Notes: generated from the letters alone by a model not told the origin. 64,000 nt of DNA from Halolamina salifodinae (GCF_017874235.1 NZ_JAGGLC010000004.1:124001-188000); one strand, 5' to 3'; positions 50,820 through 60,479 are shown, counted from the stretch's first letter. Made by a program: numbers and translations.

Positions 50820-51914
50820 ATGTTCTCCCTCCGCGAGCGCCTCGACGCCGAGCCCCAGCAGCTGTGGGCAGCCGTCGTCGGGGCGCTGGTGCTGGTGCTG
50901 GGCGGGGGTTCGCTGCTGTTCCCCGAGACGGTGTACGACAGTTTCCTCTGGCACTACTTCTGGGGGCCAGTGCAGGCCGACGCCCACAACGCCACCTGCG
51001 CGATCCGGCCCGGAAGCACCATCGAGTATCTCTACAGCAAGTCGGCGTGTGCGGGCGCCGCCGAACCCGTCGCGGAGCCGGGCTACACCATCGTGAGCGA
51101 GGTCGGCTACATGATCGCGCTGCTGCTGACGGTCTCGGGCGTGGTGTTCCTGCTCGAACGCCTCGAGATCGGCGAGGAGCGCGGGCTGTTCTGGGCCATG
51201 GTCCCGTTCATGCTGCTGGGCGGCGCGCTCCGGACCGTCGAGGACGCCCACAACGCTATCGGCGATAGCTGGTTCGACTACCCGCTCAACACGCTGCTGA
51301 TCAGCCCCGTCATCTACTTCACCGTGTTCGGGGTGGCGCTTGCCTGCATCGTGGCGTCGATCTGGCTGGCCCGCCGGGAGGTCGTCGACCGCTATGACTA
51401 CGCGCTGGGGACGATGGGCACCGCCGGCTTCCTGCTCTCGGTGGCCTATCTCGCCGTGCTCGCGGTCATCGAGTCCGCGGTGACGTTCTACCCGCTGGTC
51501 CTCGTCGCGATGGTGGGACTTGCCGCGGCGGCGGCGCTGGCGACGTGGGTCGCTATCGAACGGTTCGCGCCGGAAGTCAACGAGGGGACGGGGCTGGCCG
51601 GCGGGATGGTGCTCGTCGCCCACGCTGTCGACGGCGCCGCGAACGTGATCGGTCTCGACTACCTGATGGCGCTTGGCGTGCCGTACAACCTCAGCCCGAA
51701 ACACCCCGCGAACCGCTTCATCGTCGACCTGTTCGGCGCGGCGTGGCCGTTCCTCGTGGTGAAGATGGTCGCGGCGACGTTCGTGGTCTGGGTGTTCGAC
51801 GGCCAACTCGCCGAGGAGAGCCCGCGCTACACCATCCTGCTGCTCGTCGCCGTCGCCGCCGTCGGCCTCGGCCCGGGCACGCGGGACCTCCTGCGGTCGG
51901 TGTTCGGGGTCTGA
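50820..51914 (+). CDS. DUF63 family membrane protein
   Basis: A 364-aa polytopic protein with about eight hydrophobic helices, matching archaeal DUF63 (for example VPFMLLGGALRTVEDAHNAI, VAHAVDGAANVIGLDYLMAL, LFGAAWPFLVVKMVAATFVV). The repeated acidic and His residues within helices (RTVEDAHNA, AHAVDGAANV) are a family trait; its function is unknown. The start used is the ATG at 50820 (MFSLRERLDAEPQQLW). Confidence 0.88.
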   Translation: MFSLRERLDAEPQQLWAAVVGALVLVLGGGSLLFPETVYDSFLWHYFWGPVQADAHNATCAIRPGSTIEYLYSKSACAGAAEPVAEPGYTIVSEVGYMIALLLTVSGVVFLLERLEIGEERGLFWAMVPFMLLGGALRTVEDAHNAIGDSWFDYPLNTLLISPVIYFTVFGVALACIVASIWLARREVVDRYDYALGTMGTAGFLLSVAYLAVLAVIESAVTFYPLVLVAMVGLAAAAALATWVAIERFAPEVNEGTGLAGGMVLVAHAVDGAANVIGLDYLMALGVPYNLSPKHPANRFIVDLFGAAWPFLVVKMVAATFVVWVFDGQLAEESPRYTILLLVAVAAVGLGPGTRDLLRSVFGV

Positions 51915-52125
51915 GGCGGTCCCCGACCCCCACGGCCGCCGACCCGCGCCATTTTTACCCTCGGGCGGAGAAGGGACGGTAAGAACACCCGCGGGTAAGC
52001 GCCAGTGTGGCGTTGCGGGGATCGGTGACCGACGCGCTGTAAGACGCCGGGGTCCACGGCCCCCAGAACTCGCGGCTGTTTCAGTACGCACACCGCCACG
52101 AACGTGGCTTTGAGTGCACCCAACC
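51915..52125. promoter_or_regulatory. Leader/promoter region of the RNase J - prenyl synthase pair
   Basis: This 211-bp gap holds no gene. A TTTTTA run near 51953-51958 is the only AT-rich element. Possible dyads include CGCCAGTGTGGCG (52001-52013) and GCCGGGG...CGGCCCC (52049-52068). An untranslated leader is possible. Confidence 0.35.
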
Positions 52126-53472
52126 ATGGAAGTCGAAATCGCAACAATCGGCGGCTACGAAGAAGTCGGCAGACAGTGTACAGCAGTCCGTGCGGGACAG
52201 GACGTGGTCATCTTCGACATGGGTCTGAACCTGAGTAAGGTCCTGATCCACGACAACGTCGAGACCGAGCAGATGCACAGCCTCGACCTCATCGACATGG
52301 GCGCGATCCCCGACGACCGCGTCATGTCCGAGATCGAGGGCGACGTGCAGGCCATCGTCCCGACCCACGGCCACCTCGACCACATCGGCGCCATCTCGAA
52401 GCTAGCACACCGCTACGACGCCCCCATCGTCTCGGCGCCGTTCACCATCGAACTCGTCAAACAGCAGATCCAGAGCGAGTCGAAGTTCCAGGTCGACAAC
52501 GACCTGATCAAGATGGATCCGGGCGAGACGATGCAGATCGGCGACGAGACCGAACTCGAGTTCGTCAACATCACCCACTCCATCATCGACGCCATCAACC
52601 CCGTCCTCCACACGCCGGAGGGCGCCGTGGTGTACGGCCTCGACAAGCGGATGGACCACACGCCCGTCATCGGCGACCCAATCGACATGGAGCGGTTCCG
52701 TGAGATCGGTCGCGAGGATGAGGGCGTGCTGGCCTACATCGAGGACTGTACGAACGCGGGCCGCAAGGGCCGAACTCCCTCCGAGCGGGTCGCCCGCGAG
52801 CACCTGCGTGACGTGATGCAGAGCATCAAGGACTACGACGGGGGGATCGTCGCCACCACGTTCTCGAGCCACATCGCTCGGGTCAAGAGCCTCGTCGAGT
52901 TCGCCGAGGAGATCGGCCGCGAACCCGTGCTCCTCGGTCGCTCGATGGAGAAGTACTCCGGCACCGCCGAACGCCTCGGCTTCGTCGACTTCCCGGACGA
53001 CCTCGGGATGTACGGCCACCGGAAGTCCGTCGACCGCACGTTCAAGCGGATCATGAAGGAGGGCAAGGAGAACTACCTCCCCATCGTGACCGGCCACCAG
53101 GGCGAGCCGCGCGCGATGCTCACCCGTATGGGTAAGGGCGAGACCCCCTACGACCTGGAGGAAGGCGACAAGGTCATCTTCAGCGCCCGGGTCATCCCGG
53201 AGCCCACCAACGAGGGCCAGCGCTACCAGTCCGAACAGCTCCTCAAGATGCAGGGCGCCCACATCTACGACGACATCCACGTGTCGGGCCACCTGCGCAC
53301 CGAGGGCCACCACCAGATGCTGGAGGCGCTCCAGCCCAAGAACATCGTCCCCGCCCACCAGAGCCTGAAGCACCTCGCCGACTACGTCGAACTCTGCGAG
53401 TCCGAGGGGTACAACCTGGGCGACGACATCCACCTCTCGCGTAACGGCAACGTGATCTCGCTCACGGAGTGA
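52126..53472 (+). CDS. rnj: Ribonuclease J (archaeal, 5'-3' exoribonuclease)
   Basis: A 448-aa beta-CASP metallo-beta-lactamase. The metal-binding motif HxHxDH is in [20 protein letters not shown]. Later conserved pieces are [18 protein letters not shown], the beta-CASP region with [20 protein letters not shown], and [20 protein letters not shown] with the final [17 protein letters not shown]. It degrades 5'-monophosphorylated RNA. The ATG giving [18 protein letters not shown] is used. It is 2 bp from idsA, a pairing conserved in Halobacteria. Confidence 0.95.
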   Translation: MEVEIATIGGYEEVGRQCTAVRAGQDVVIFDMGLNLSKVLIHDNVETEQMHSLDLIDMGAIPDDRVMSEIEGDVQAIVPTHGHLDHIGAISKLAHRYDAPIVSAPFTIELVKQQIQSESKFQVDNDLIKMDPGETMQIGDETELEFVNITHSIIDAINPVLHTPEGAVVYGLDKRMDHTPVIGDPIDMERFREIGREDEGVLAYIEDCTNAGRKGRTPSERVAREHLRDVMQSIKDYDGGIVATTFSSHIARVKSLVEFAEEIGREPVLLGRSMEKYSGTAERLGFVDFPDDLGMYGHRKSVDRTFKRIMKEGKENYLPIVTGHQGEPRAMLTRMGKGETPYDLEEGDKVIFSARVIPEPTNEGQRYQSEQLLKMQGAHIYDDIHVSGHLRTEGHHQMLEALQPKNIVPAHQSLKHLADYVELCESEGYNLGDDIHLSRNGNVISLTE

Positions 53473-53474
53473 TC

Positions 53475-54521
53475 ATGAGCGAGGACGCGACGGTCGAACG
53501 GCTGCTCGCTGCGGTGACCGAGCGCCGCGAGCGGGTCAACGACGCCATCGCGGCGGAGCTCCCGGTTCAGGAGCCCGAGCGCCTCTACGAGGCCTCGCGC
53601 TACCTGCTCGACGCGGGCGGGAAGCGCCTGCGACCGACGGTCTGTCTGCTCGTCGGCGAGGCGCTCGCCGACGTGGCGCCCGGAAGCGCGGACTACCGGG
53701 AGTTCCCCGCGCTGTTCGGCGACGACATCGACCTGCTGCGGGCCGCAGTCAGCATCGAGGTCATCCAGTCGTTCACGCTGATCCACGACGACATCATGGA
53801 CGACGACGACCTGCGCCGGGGCGTGCCGGCGGTCCACCGCGAGTACGACGAGGAGACGGCGATCCTCGCGGGCGACACGCTGTACGCCAAGGCGTTCGAG
53901 TTCATGACCGACACCGGCAGTCAGCCGGAGCTCTCCGTCGCCGCGACGAACCGCCTCGCACGGACCTGCACCCAGATCTGCGAGGGGCAGGCCCTGGACG
54001 TGGAGTTCGAGAACCGCCACGGGGTACTGCCCGAGGAGTATCTGGAGATGGTCGAACTCAAGACCGCCGTGCTCTACGGCGCGTCCGCGGCCATCCCCGC
54101 CATCCTGCTCGGCGCCGACGACGACACCGTCGAAGCGCTGCGCCAGTACGGCATCGACTCGGGCCGCGCGTTCCAGATTCAGGACGACGTGCTCGACCTG
54201 ACAGTCCCGAGCGAGGAGCTGGGCAAGCAGCGCGGCTCGGACCTCGTGGGCGAGAAGGAGACGCTGATCACGCTCCACGCCCGCCAGCAGGGCGTCGACG
54301 TGGACAACCTCGTCGACGCCGAGACGGCCGACGACCTCACCGAGCGGGAGGTCGCCGACGCCGTCGCGACGCTCGAGGAGGCTGGCAGCATCGAGTACGC
54401 CCGCTCGAAGGCCCAGGAGCTGACCGCCCGCTCGAAGGAGCATCTCGACGTGCTCCCGGACAACGAGGCGAGCCACCTGCTGGCTGATCTGGCGGACTAC
54501 CTGATCACCCGGGGCTACTGA
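53475..54521 (+). CDS. idsA: Geranylgeranyl/farnesyl diphosphate synthase
   Basis: A 348-aa polyprenyl synthase. The first Asp-rich motif is in SFTLIHDDIMDDDDLRRG and the second in RAFQIQDDVLDLTVPSEELG, with GGKRLRPTVCLLVGEAL upstream. Small/aromatic residues before the first motif (VIQSFTL) suit C15-C20 chain length, as needed for archaeal lipids and carotenoids; exact length is an inference. The ATG at 53475 follows the RNase J stop by 2 bp. Confidence 0.93.
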   Translation: MSEDATVERLLAAVTERRERVNDAIAAELPVQEPERLYEASRYLLDAGGKRLRPTVCLLVGEALADVAPGSADYREFPALFGDDIDLLRAAVSIEVIQSFTLIHDDIMDDDDLRRGVPAVHREYDEETAILAGDTLYAKAFEFMTDTGSQPELSVAATNRLARTCTQICEGQALDVEFENRHGVLPEEYLEMVELKTAVLYGASAAIPAILLGADDDTVEALRQYGIDSGRAFQIQDDVLDLTVPSEELGKQRGSDLVGEKETLITLHARQQGVDVDNLVDAETADDLTEREVADAVATLEEAGSIEYARSKAQELTARSKEHLDVLPDNEASHLLADLADYLITRGY

Positions 54522-54577
54522 GCGGCGCCCCGTTTCGGCCGTATCGCCTTTACTCCACCCCTGAGAGTCGTCGCCGT

Positions 54578-54856
54578 ATGGAGTCCACGCCCAGCGACCG
54601 CCGCCGCCGCTCCGTGCGCCAACTGCTGTTCGTCATCGCCGGCGCCCACACCGGGGCGTTCGCCGGGTCGGCGCTCCCTCGCTTTGGCCTGCCGGGGGAG
54701 GTGGTCAGCGCCATCACGGTGCTCGTCCTGTTCACGCTACCCTTCGTCGTCGACGAGAATCAGAGATTCTCGTCTGCACACGAGAGCTTCGCTCTCGTGA
54801 ACGTCGACGCCAAGTGGGAGTACGTCGACCCGCTGTTCGAGAAGGTGATGCAGTAG
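54578..54856 (+). CDS. Small membrane protein carrying an in-frame palindromic element
   Basis: A 92-aa protein with two hydrophobic helices (RQLLFVIAGAHTGAFAGSAL and VVSAITVLVLFTLPFVVDEN). Directly after the second helix, residues about 58-77 (VDENQRFSSAHESFALVNVD) are encoded by a double-hairpin element (54749-54808) related to the one inside the DUF58 gene. The ending AKWEYVDPLFEKVMQ probably reflects the original C-terminus. The function is unknown. It follows idsA by 56 bp. Confidence 0.72.
   Translation: MESTPSDRRRRSVRQLLFVIAGAHTGAFAGSALPRFGLPGEVVSAITVLVLFTLPFVVDENQRFSSAHESFALVNVDAKWEYVDPLFEKVMQ
54749..54808 (+). repeat. Double-hairpin palindromic element translated in frame
   Basis: GTCG, hairpin 54753-54773 (ACGAGAATC-AGA-GATTCTCGT), linker CTGCA, hairpin 54779-54799 (CACGAGAGC-TTC-GCTCTCGTG), then AACGTCGAC. 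Both hairpins are perfect 9-3-9. In the coding direction it parallels the DUF58 copies (GTCGACGAGAATC..., CTGCCAA linker). Translation gives VDENQRFSS, close to VDENRRFSP and VDESRRLSS in DUF58. Confidence 0.85.
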
Positions 54857-54911
54857 GGGCATCACGGGCCACGATGGACACGCTCAAGCCGCCGCCGGCT
54901 CACCATCCGAC

Positions 54912-55868
54912 GTGTCTCGCTACCAGGACGCCGCGCTGTTCGCGCTGCTCGCCGTCGCATGGGGAGCGGGCTTCTCGGCCATCGAGGTCGGCCTCCGGAC
55001 GCTCGATCCGGTCCTGTTCGCCGGCTACCGCTTCGATGTCGGCGCCGCCGTCACGCTGACCGCGCTGGCGGCGCTGGGTCGGCTGGAGGTCCCGCAGGTA
55101 CGGGCCGACTGGGAAGCCATCTTCGCGGCCGCCGCGCTGCTCGTGTTCGGCAACGTGTTCTTCCTGTTCGTCGGCCAACTGTACACCTCCGGCTCCATCG
55201 CCTCGGTCGTCTACAGCCTCAACCCCGTCCTCACGGTCGGGTTCGCCGCCGTCCTCCTCTCCGGGGCGGGACTGGCCGCCCGTGACGCCGTGGGCATCGT
55301 GCTGGGCCTGATCGGCGTCGTACTGATCGCTCGCCCCGATCCGACGGCGACCGCGGCCGCGCCAGCGAACGCGCCGGAGTTCCTCTCGCCCGTGTTCGCG
55401 GTGCTCGGGCCCGACGGCGTGGGCGCGGCGCTGGTGTTCGGCGCCGTCATCTCGGTTGCGGCGGGGAGCGTGCTCCTGCGCCGCATCGAGGCGCCGATGG
55501 CCAGCCTTCCGACGACCGGGTGGGCGATGGCCGTCGGCGCGGTGATGCTCCACGCCGCCAGCCTCGCGATGGGGGAGACGGTGACGGTCCCCAGCGGTAC
55601 CGACACGCTGCTGGCCGTGGCGTACGTCGGCGTCGTTGCGAGTTCGGTGGGCTACGGCGCCTACTTCACGCTGATGCGCCGTCGCGGGCCGTTCACGGCG
55701 AACCTCGTCAGCTACGCCGTGCCGGTGGTCGCGTCGCTCACTGGCTGGGCGCTGCTTGGCGAACAGTTGCCGCCGGTCGCTATCGCCGGCTTCGGCTTCA
55801 TCCTCCTTGGCTTCCTCGTGCTCAACCGCGAGGTCGTCGCCGAGGAACTCCACCGCTTTGGCGTCTGA
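54912..55868 (+). CDS. EamA/DMT-superfamily transporter
   Basis: A 318-aa membrane protein with ten hydrophobic helices in two EamA repeats (first near DAALFALLAVAWGAGFSAIE, second from about 160). Family marks include YTSGSIASVVYSLNPVLTVG and PVVASLTGWALLGEQLPPVA. It probably exports metabolites or amino acids; the substrate is unknown. The start is GTG at 54912. It is convergent and directly abutting the peroxiredoxin gene. Confidence 0.9.
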   Translation: MSRYQDAALFALLAVAWGAGFSAIEVGLRTLDPVLFAGYRFDVGAAVTLTALAALGRLEVPQVRADWEAIFAAAALLVFGNVFFLFVGQLYTSGSIASVVYSLNPVLTVGFAAVLLSGAGLAARDAVGIVLGLIGVVLIARPDPTATAAAPANAPEFLSPVFAVLGPDGVGAALVFGAVISVAAGSVLLRRIEAPMASLPTTGWAMAVGAVMLHAASLAMGETVTVPSGTDTLLAVAYVGVVASSVGYGAYFTLMRRRGPFTANLVSYAVPVVASLTGWALLGEQLPPVAIAGFGFILLGFLVLNREVVAEELHRFGV

Positions 55869-56330
55869 TCAGGCCAGCCCGAGATCCGCGAGGATCTCGT
55901 CGGCGTGGTTCTCGGGGTCGACGCCCTCGTAGGCTTCGACGATCTCGCCGTCGTCGTCGACGACGAACGTGTTCCGGAACACGCCCATCACTTCGTTGCC
56001 GAAGACGTTCTTCTCGCCGTAGGAACTGTACGCCGCCGACACATCGCCGTCCTCGTCCGAGAGCAGGTCGAAGGGCAGGTCGTACTTCTCGCGGAAGTCC
56101 TCGAGATCCTCGACGGGGTCGTCGCTGATGCCGACGACGGAGACGCCGGCCGCCTCGTAGGCGTCCCAGTCGTCCCGGAACGAGCAAGCCTCCGTCGTAC
56201 AGCCGGGGGTATCGGCCCGCGGATAGAAGTAGACGACCGTGTACTCGCCGGGAGTCTCGTCGAGCGAGAGTTCCTCGCCGTCCTGGTTCGGGAGTGAGAA
56301 CTGTGGTGCGTCATCGCCGGGTTCGAGCAT
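55869..56330 (-). CDS. bcp: Peroxiredoxin (Bcp/PrxQ type)
   Basis: A 153-aa thioredoxin-fold peroxidase. The peroxidatic Cys is in FYPRADTPGCTTEACSFRDD and a second Cys five residues on (TPGCTTEAC) is the usual resolving Cys of PrxQ-type enzymes. It reduces hydroperoxides using thioredoxin-like donors. Start MLEPGDDAPQFSLPNQDGEE is typical. Confidence 0.93.
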   Translation of the reverse strand: MLEPGDDAPQFSLPNQDGEELSLDETPGEYTVVYFYPRADTPGCTTEACSFRDDWDAYEAAGVSVVGISDDPVEDLEDFREKYDLPFDLLSDEDGDVSAAYSSYGEKNVFGNEVMGVFRNTFVVDDDGEIVEAYEGVDPENHADEILADLGLA

Positions 56331-56398
56331 GCCTCGACCTGTGGCCGGTGGGGACTAACGCTTTCCGCTCCCAGCGGGTGTCCACAACGCCCGTCCGA

Positions 56399-57328
56399 TC
56401 ACCAGAGCCGTTCGGCAGCCTCACGCTGGAGCAGCGCGTCGGCGTTGTCCTCGGGCAGCGAGACCACGTCGTCGCGCTTGAGTTCGTACTCGCGGTCGTC
56501 GACGCCGAGTAGCCGACCCACGTCCTCGGTGACGCGGACCGTCGTTCGGGCCGCGTCCTCATCGGCGCCCGTCGCGTCCTCCGCTGGGCCGGCGGGCACC
56601 GGCGAGCCGTCCCCGCCAGCCACTGCTTCGGCCGCGACGCCGCCATCAGATCGTGGGTCCATCCCCTCCTCTGGCGGGGCGGGCGGTGTTTTCGACTCAT
56701 CCAACTCCTCCGGCGGGACCTCCGACGGCGCGTCCGATGGACTCTCGGATGCCGGTTCGGTCGATCCGGTGCCGACTGCCGGCTCCGTGCGGGCGGGCGC
56801 GCTGTCGTCGGTATCGGCCGTCGACGGTTCGGGCTCCGGGTCCGGCTCCGGGCTGGGCGAGCGCTCAGGGGCGGATGTTTCCTCCGTCGGTGCGGGCTGA
56901 GCCCCCGGCGCGCCGCCGGGCGAGGTGGGCATGCTGTCGCCCTCACCCGCGAGGATGTCGAGCACCCGCGAGCGGTTCTCGCCGATGCGGCCGACCATGT
57001 CCTCGAACAGGTCCCGCTCCTGTGTGGTCAGCCCCTCCTCCTCGACCGGCATATCCGCGGCGGCGAAGGAGGCCATCTTCACGACCTTGCCGACCCGGCG
57101 CTCGTAGATTGCCTCCACGACGTCCTCCCCGCGCTCGATGTCGTCGGAAAGCTGGGAGACCTCCGGGTCCGAGAACGGGTCGTCAGTCTCGTCGGCGACG
57201 CGGTCGCGTTCGGCTTTCAGCTCCTCGATGTAGGCCGCCACGTCCTCGTAGAAGGAGTCCCGCAGATGCTGGAGGCTGTCCTTCTGGCGCTCCTTGCTCT
57301 GGACCGTCTGTAGTTCGTCGATATCCAT
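56399..57328 (-). CDS. GINS complex subunit (archaeal Gins51-like)
   Basis: A 309-aa protein. The N-terminal helical A domain (about 1-130: DIDELQTVQSKERQKDSLQH, TQERDLFEDMVGRIGENRSR) and the short C-terminal B domain (about 260-309: VRVTEDVGRLLGVDDREYEL, DDVVSLPEDNADALLQREAA) match archaeal GINS. They are joined by a long Pro/Glu/Ser-rich linker (about 140-255), which makes the protein much longer than typical non-halophilic homologues. GINS stimulates the MCM helicase with the GAN/Cdc45-like protein. It is 51 bp downstream of priS, a conserved pairing. Confidence 0.88.
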   Translation of the reverse strand: MDIDELQTVQSKERQKDSLQHLRDSFYEDVAAYIEELKAERDRVADETDDPFSDPEVSQLSDDIERGEDVVEAIYERRVGKVVKMASFAAADMPVEEEGLTTQERDLFEDMVGRIGENRSRVLDILAGEGDSMPTSPGGAPGAQPAPTEETSAPERSPSPEPDPEPEPSTADTDDSAPARTEPAVGTGSTEPASESPSDAPSEVPPEELDESKTPPAPPEEGMDPRSDGGVAAEAVAGGDGSPVPAGPAEDATGADEDAARTTVRVTEDVGRLLGVDDREYELKRDDVVSLPEDNADALLQREAAERLW

Positions 57329-57379
57329 GCTGTGGTCTGGGTCGCGAGTGGCGCGACGGCGGGCTGGGGGTCTCTCTAT

Positions 57380-58555
57380 CTACTCTGTGGCTTTCTCGGC
57401 GCGTCCCCGGGCCATGAGGAACACGCCGACGTACTCCTCCACTGATTGCGGACCAGCCGTGATAGTCGTTTCGGCGCCTACGTCGATAGGCCCGGGATCA
57501 GTGACGTTCACCATGATCCGCTGGCCGCGGAAGCGGTCGGCGACGGCGTCGGTCAGCGGGTCGAACTCGTCGAGTTCGTCCGGCGCGATGGGTTTCACGA
57601 CGAACCCCGTGCCGCCGTGGAGCGTCCCGGGGAGTCGGATCAGTCGGCGAACGTCCGTAGTGACTGGCTCGTCGATGGGCGCCGTCTCGTTCTGGACGAC
57701 CTGTGCGGTCAGCGCTTCGACCAGCTTTCGCAACCCGGGGCCGCCGGCCTCGACGTTCCCCTCCCGGATGGCGCCGGGGTTGCGCTCGGCGGCGTCGAGG
57801 ATGGTGCCGGCCCGGCCGTCGCCGATGCCGTCGAACGCCGTGAGTTCCTCGAGGGCGTCCTCGCGCTCCATCTCCCGGATGTCGGCGAGGAACTCCACTA
57901 GTTCGCGGTGGACGCGTCGGCCCCACCCACCGCGGGTCTTGAGTTCGCGGCGGGTCGTGCCGCCGTGGGAGACCGTCCGGATCAGCCCCTCGCGGTCCAG
58001 ATCGACCGCGCGCACGTAGTCGACGATTTCGCGGCGCGCCTCGCTGTCGAGTTCGAGCAGCGCGTCGTTCCGGACGTGGACGTGGTAGCCACGGCCCCCC
58101 GAGAACACGATCAGCAGGTCCTCCTCCGCGAAGCCGAAGTCCTCCCGGAGCAGGTCGAGGAGGCGCTGGAGGGCGTCCTTACAGGCCTCGAGCATCTCGG
58201 CGTAGCTCGCTTCCGCCTCGTCGACGCCGGGGAGGTGGTCGGCGTCCAGGTCGAACACGAGGTCCGCGCCGCGCCAGCCCTTCTCGACCATGGTGCGGTT
58301 CCGGGGGTCGTCGTAGCGCGCCGCCGAGAAGTAGGCGTGACGGGGGGCCGACCGCTCGAGGAACTCCTGGACCGACTGGGCGTCCCCGCCCATGTCGAGT
58401 AACGTGCGGTGGCGGACCATCGTCGTTCCCTCGCTCTCGGTGTAGGGGATGTGCCCCCACTCGCGGGCGTCGGGGGCGGGCGGGACCGAGAGGTCCGCGT
58501 CGGCGTAGTAGTCGCCGAAGCGGCCCTCGAGGTAGCTTCGCGTACGGTCCTCCAT
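57380..58555 (-). CDS. priS: DNA primase catalytic small subunit PriS
   Basis: A 391-aa archaeo-eukaryotic primase. The catalytic Asp pair is in ADLVFDLDADHLPGVDE, and the nucleotide-binding region in LIVFSGGRGYHVHVRND. The third acidic residue is likely in PIDEPVTTDVRRLIRLPGTL, followed by HGGTGFVVKPI. It makes RNA/DNA primers with PriL. The start giving MEDRTRSYLEGRFGDYYADA is chosen. Gene order priS-GINS is common in archaea. Confidence 0.94.
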   Translation of the reverse strand: MEDRTRSYLEGRFGDYYADADLSVPPAPDAREWGHIPYTESEGTTMVRHRTLLDMGGDAQSVQEFLERSAPRHAYFSAARYDDPRNRTMVEKGWRGADLVFDLDADHLPGVDEAEASYAEMLEACKDALQRLLDLLREDFGFAEEDLLIVFSGGRGYHVHVRNDALLELDSEARREIVDYVRAVDLDREGLIRTVSHGGTTRRELKTRGGWGRRVHRELVEFLADIREMEREDALEELTAFDGIGDGRAGTILDAAERNPGAIREGNVEAGGPGLRKLVEALTAQVVQNETAPIDEPVTTDVRRLIRLPGTLHGGTGFVVKPIAPDELDEFDPLTDAVADRFRGQRIMVNVTDPGPIDVGAETTITAGPQSVEEYVGVFLMARGRAEKATE

Positions 58556-58697
58556 CTCTGTGCCCGCTTGGACAGTTCGGGGTTTAGGCCTTGCCCTCGG
58601 CGGCCCGGAACTCTGCCACGGCCGCCACGCACGGGACGCCGCCACACGTCACGAGGCGGCGCCCTCTGCCGGTTTTACGGTTTCTCGAGTTCGACGG

Positions 58698-58704
58698 GTT
58701 TAAG
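58698..58704 (+). promoter_or_regulatory. TATA box of the L1-L10-L12 operon
   Basis: GTTTAAG in a GC-rich setting, about 90 bp before the rpl1 ATG, leaving room for a leader of roughly 65-70 nt that holds the structure at 58724-58757. Confidence 0.55.
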
Positions 58705-58723
58705 TCTCGCATCGCCGTCGTCT

Positions 58724-58757
58724 CGGATGAGACAGGCGTGGCCTGTTTCACTCACCC
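58724..58757 (+). promoter_or_regulatory. Predicted L1-binding autoregulatory hairpin in the rpl1 leader
   Basis: The leader folds as AGACAGGC-GTG-GCCTGTTT with flanking GGATG(A) and CACTCACC that leave an asymmetric internal loop below the stem. Ribosomal protein L1 recognises such a stem with an asymmetric loop both in 23S rRNA and, in archaea, in its own mRNA, where it represses translation. The assignment is by shape and position. Confidence 0.6.
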
Positions 58758-58792
58758 GTAGGAGCTACCTACGCGTACTACGGAGGTGAAAG

Positions 58793-59431
58793 ATGGCAGA
58801 TTCAATAGAGGAAGCAGTATCCCGCGCACTCGAGGACGCGCCGCCCCGGAACTTCACCGAGACGGTCGACCTCGCAGTCAACCTGCGCGACATCGACTTG
58901 AATGACCCGTCCAACCGGGTCGACGAGAGCGTCGTGCTCCCGTCAGGTACCGGACAAGAGACACGTATCGTCGTCTTCGCGACCGGCGAGACCGCCGTCC
59001 GTGCAGAAGAGGTCGCCGACGACGTCCTCGGCCCCGACGAGCTCGAAGAGCTCGGGGACGACGACGACGAGGCCAAGGACCTCGCCGACGATACGGACTT
59101 CTTCATCGCGGAAGCCGCGATGATGCAGGACATCGGCCGCTACCTCGGGACCGTGCTCGGTCCCCGAGGGAAGATGCCGACCCCGCTCCAGCCCGACGAC
59201 GACGTGGTGGAGACCGTCGAACGGATGAAAAACACCGTTCAGCTGCGGTCGCGTGACCGCCGGACGTTCCACACCCGCGTCGGCGCCCAGGACATGGAGC
59301 CCGGAGAGGTTTCGGACAACATCGACGTCATCATCCGACGACTCGAAGCTGACCTCGAGAAGGGTCCGCTCAACATCGACTCAGTCTGGGTGAAGACGAC
59401 GATGGGCCCGGCCGTGGAGGTGCCCGCATGA
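58793..59431 (+). CDS. rpl1: 50S ribosomal protein L1 (uL1)
   Basis: A 212-aa uL1. Landmarks are [20 protein letters not shown] at the N-terminus and [20 protein letters not shown] in the centre, with [15 protein letters not shown] at the end. It forms the L1 stalk near the E site and in archaea represses its own operon. The ATG follows GGAGGTGAAAG, an unusually good ribosome-binding site for a haloarchaeon, consistent with a leadered mRNA. Its stop overlaps rpl10 by 4 nt. Confidence 0.97.
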   Translation: MADSIEEAVSRALEDAPPRNFTETVDLAVNLRDIDLNDPSNRVDESVVLPSGTGQETRIVVFATGETAVRAEEVADDVLGPDELEELGDDDDEAKDLADDTDFFIAEAAMMQDIGRYLGTVLGPRGKMPTPLQPDDDVVETVERMKNTVQLRSRDRRTFHTRVGAQDMEPGEVSDNIDVIIRRLEADLEKGPLNIDSVWVKTTMGPAVEVPA

Positions 59432-60474
59432 GCGAAGCCGAGAGCGTTCGGAAGACCGAGACCGTCCCCGAGTGGAAGCAGGCGGAGGTCGACGAGCTCG
59501 TCGACTTCCTCGAGCGCTACGACGCCGTCGGCGTCGTCGGCGTGACCGGCATTCCCTCGCGACAGCTCCAGAGCATGCGACGCGGGCTTCACGGCACCGC
59601 CGAGGTGCGCATGAGCCGCAACACGCTCATGACCCGCGCCGTCGAGCAGGTCGACGAGGGGCTCGAGCAGCTCGCCACCGAGATCAACGGCGAGGTCGCC
59701 TTCGTCGGTTCGAACGACAACCCGTTCGGCCTGTTCAAGGAGCTCGAAGCCTCGAAGACCCCGGCGCCCATCGGCGCCGGCGAGGTCGCCCCCAACGACA
59801 TCGTCATCCCCGAGGGTGACACCGGAGTCGACCCGGGCCCGTTCGTGGGCGAGCTACAGACCGTCGGCGCCTCCGCCCGCATTATGGAGGGGTCGATCAA
59901 GGTCACCGAGGATTCGAAAGTGCTCGAAGCCGGCGAGACCGTCGACCAGGATCTGGCCGACGTGCTCTCCGAGATGGGCATCGAGCCCAAGGAAGTGGGT
60001 CTCGACCTGCGCGCCGTCTACGCCGACGGCGTGCTGTTCGAGCCCGACGAGCTCGAAATCGACGTCGAAGAGTACCGCGCAGACGTGCAGGCCGCCGCCT
60101 CGGCTGCCCGCAATCTGTCGGTCAACTCGGCCTACCCGACTGCCCAGACCGTGGGCACCCTGCTCGGGAAGGCCGCCGGCGAGGCCAAGTCCGTCGGCCT
60201 CGAGGCGACGATCGTCAACGAGGAGCTCGCTCCCGACCTGATCGGCACGGCCGACGCACAGCTTCGTGCGCTCGCCGCGCAGATCGAGGACGAGGAGGCG
60301 CTCCCCGAGGAGCTGCAGGGCGTGGAAGCGCCGGCAGCCACCACGGAGAGCGCCGAGGAGGACGAACAGGACGACGAAACGACTGATGCCGAGGACGCCG
60401 ACGAGTCCGAGCCGGAGGACGACTCCGACGACGACAGCGACGGCGGCGAAGGTCTCGGCGAGATGTTCGGGTAA
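59428..60474 (+). CDS. rpl10: 50S ribosomal protein L10 (uL10/P0)
   Basis: A 348-aa archaeal P0-type L10. The rRNA-binding N-terminal domain includes [20 protein letters not shown] and [17 protein letters not shown]. The C-terminal half binds P1 dimers, and the very acidic tail ends in GLGEMFG, matching the common end of archaeal stalk proteins. It overlaps rpl1 by 4 nt and is 5 bp from rpl12. Confidence 0.97.
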   Translation: MSEAESVRKTETVPEWKQAEVDELVDFLERYDAVGVVGVTGIPSRQLQSMRRGLHGTAEVRMSRNTLMTRAVEQVDEGLEQLATEINGEVAFVGSNDNPFGLFKELEASKTPAPIGAGEVAPNDIVIPEGDTGVDPGPFVGELQTVGASARIMEGSIKVTEDSKVLEAGETVDQDLADVLSEMGIEPKEVGLDLRAVYADGVLFEPDELEIDVEEYRADVQAAASAARNLSVNSAYPTAQTVGTLLGKAAGEAKSVGLEATIVNEELAPDLIGTADAQLRALAAQIEDEEALPEELQGVEAPAATTESAEEDEQDDETTDAEDADESEPEDDSDDDSDGGEGLGEMFG

Positions 60475-60479
60475 CTACA

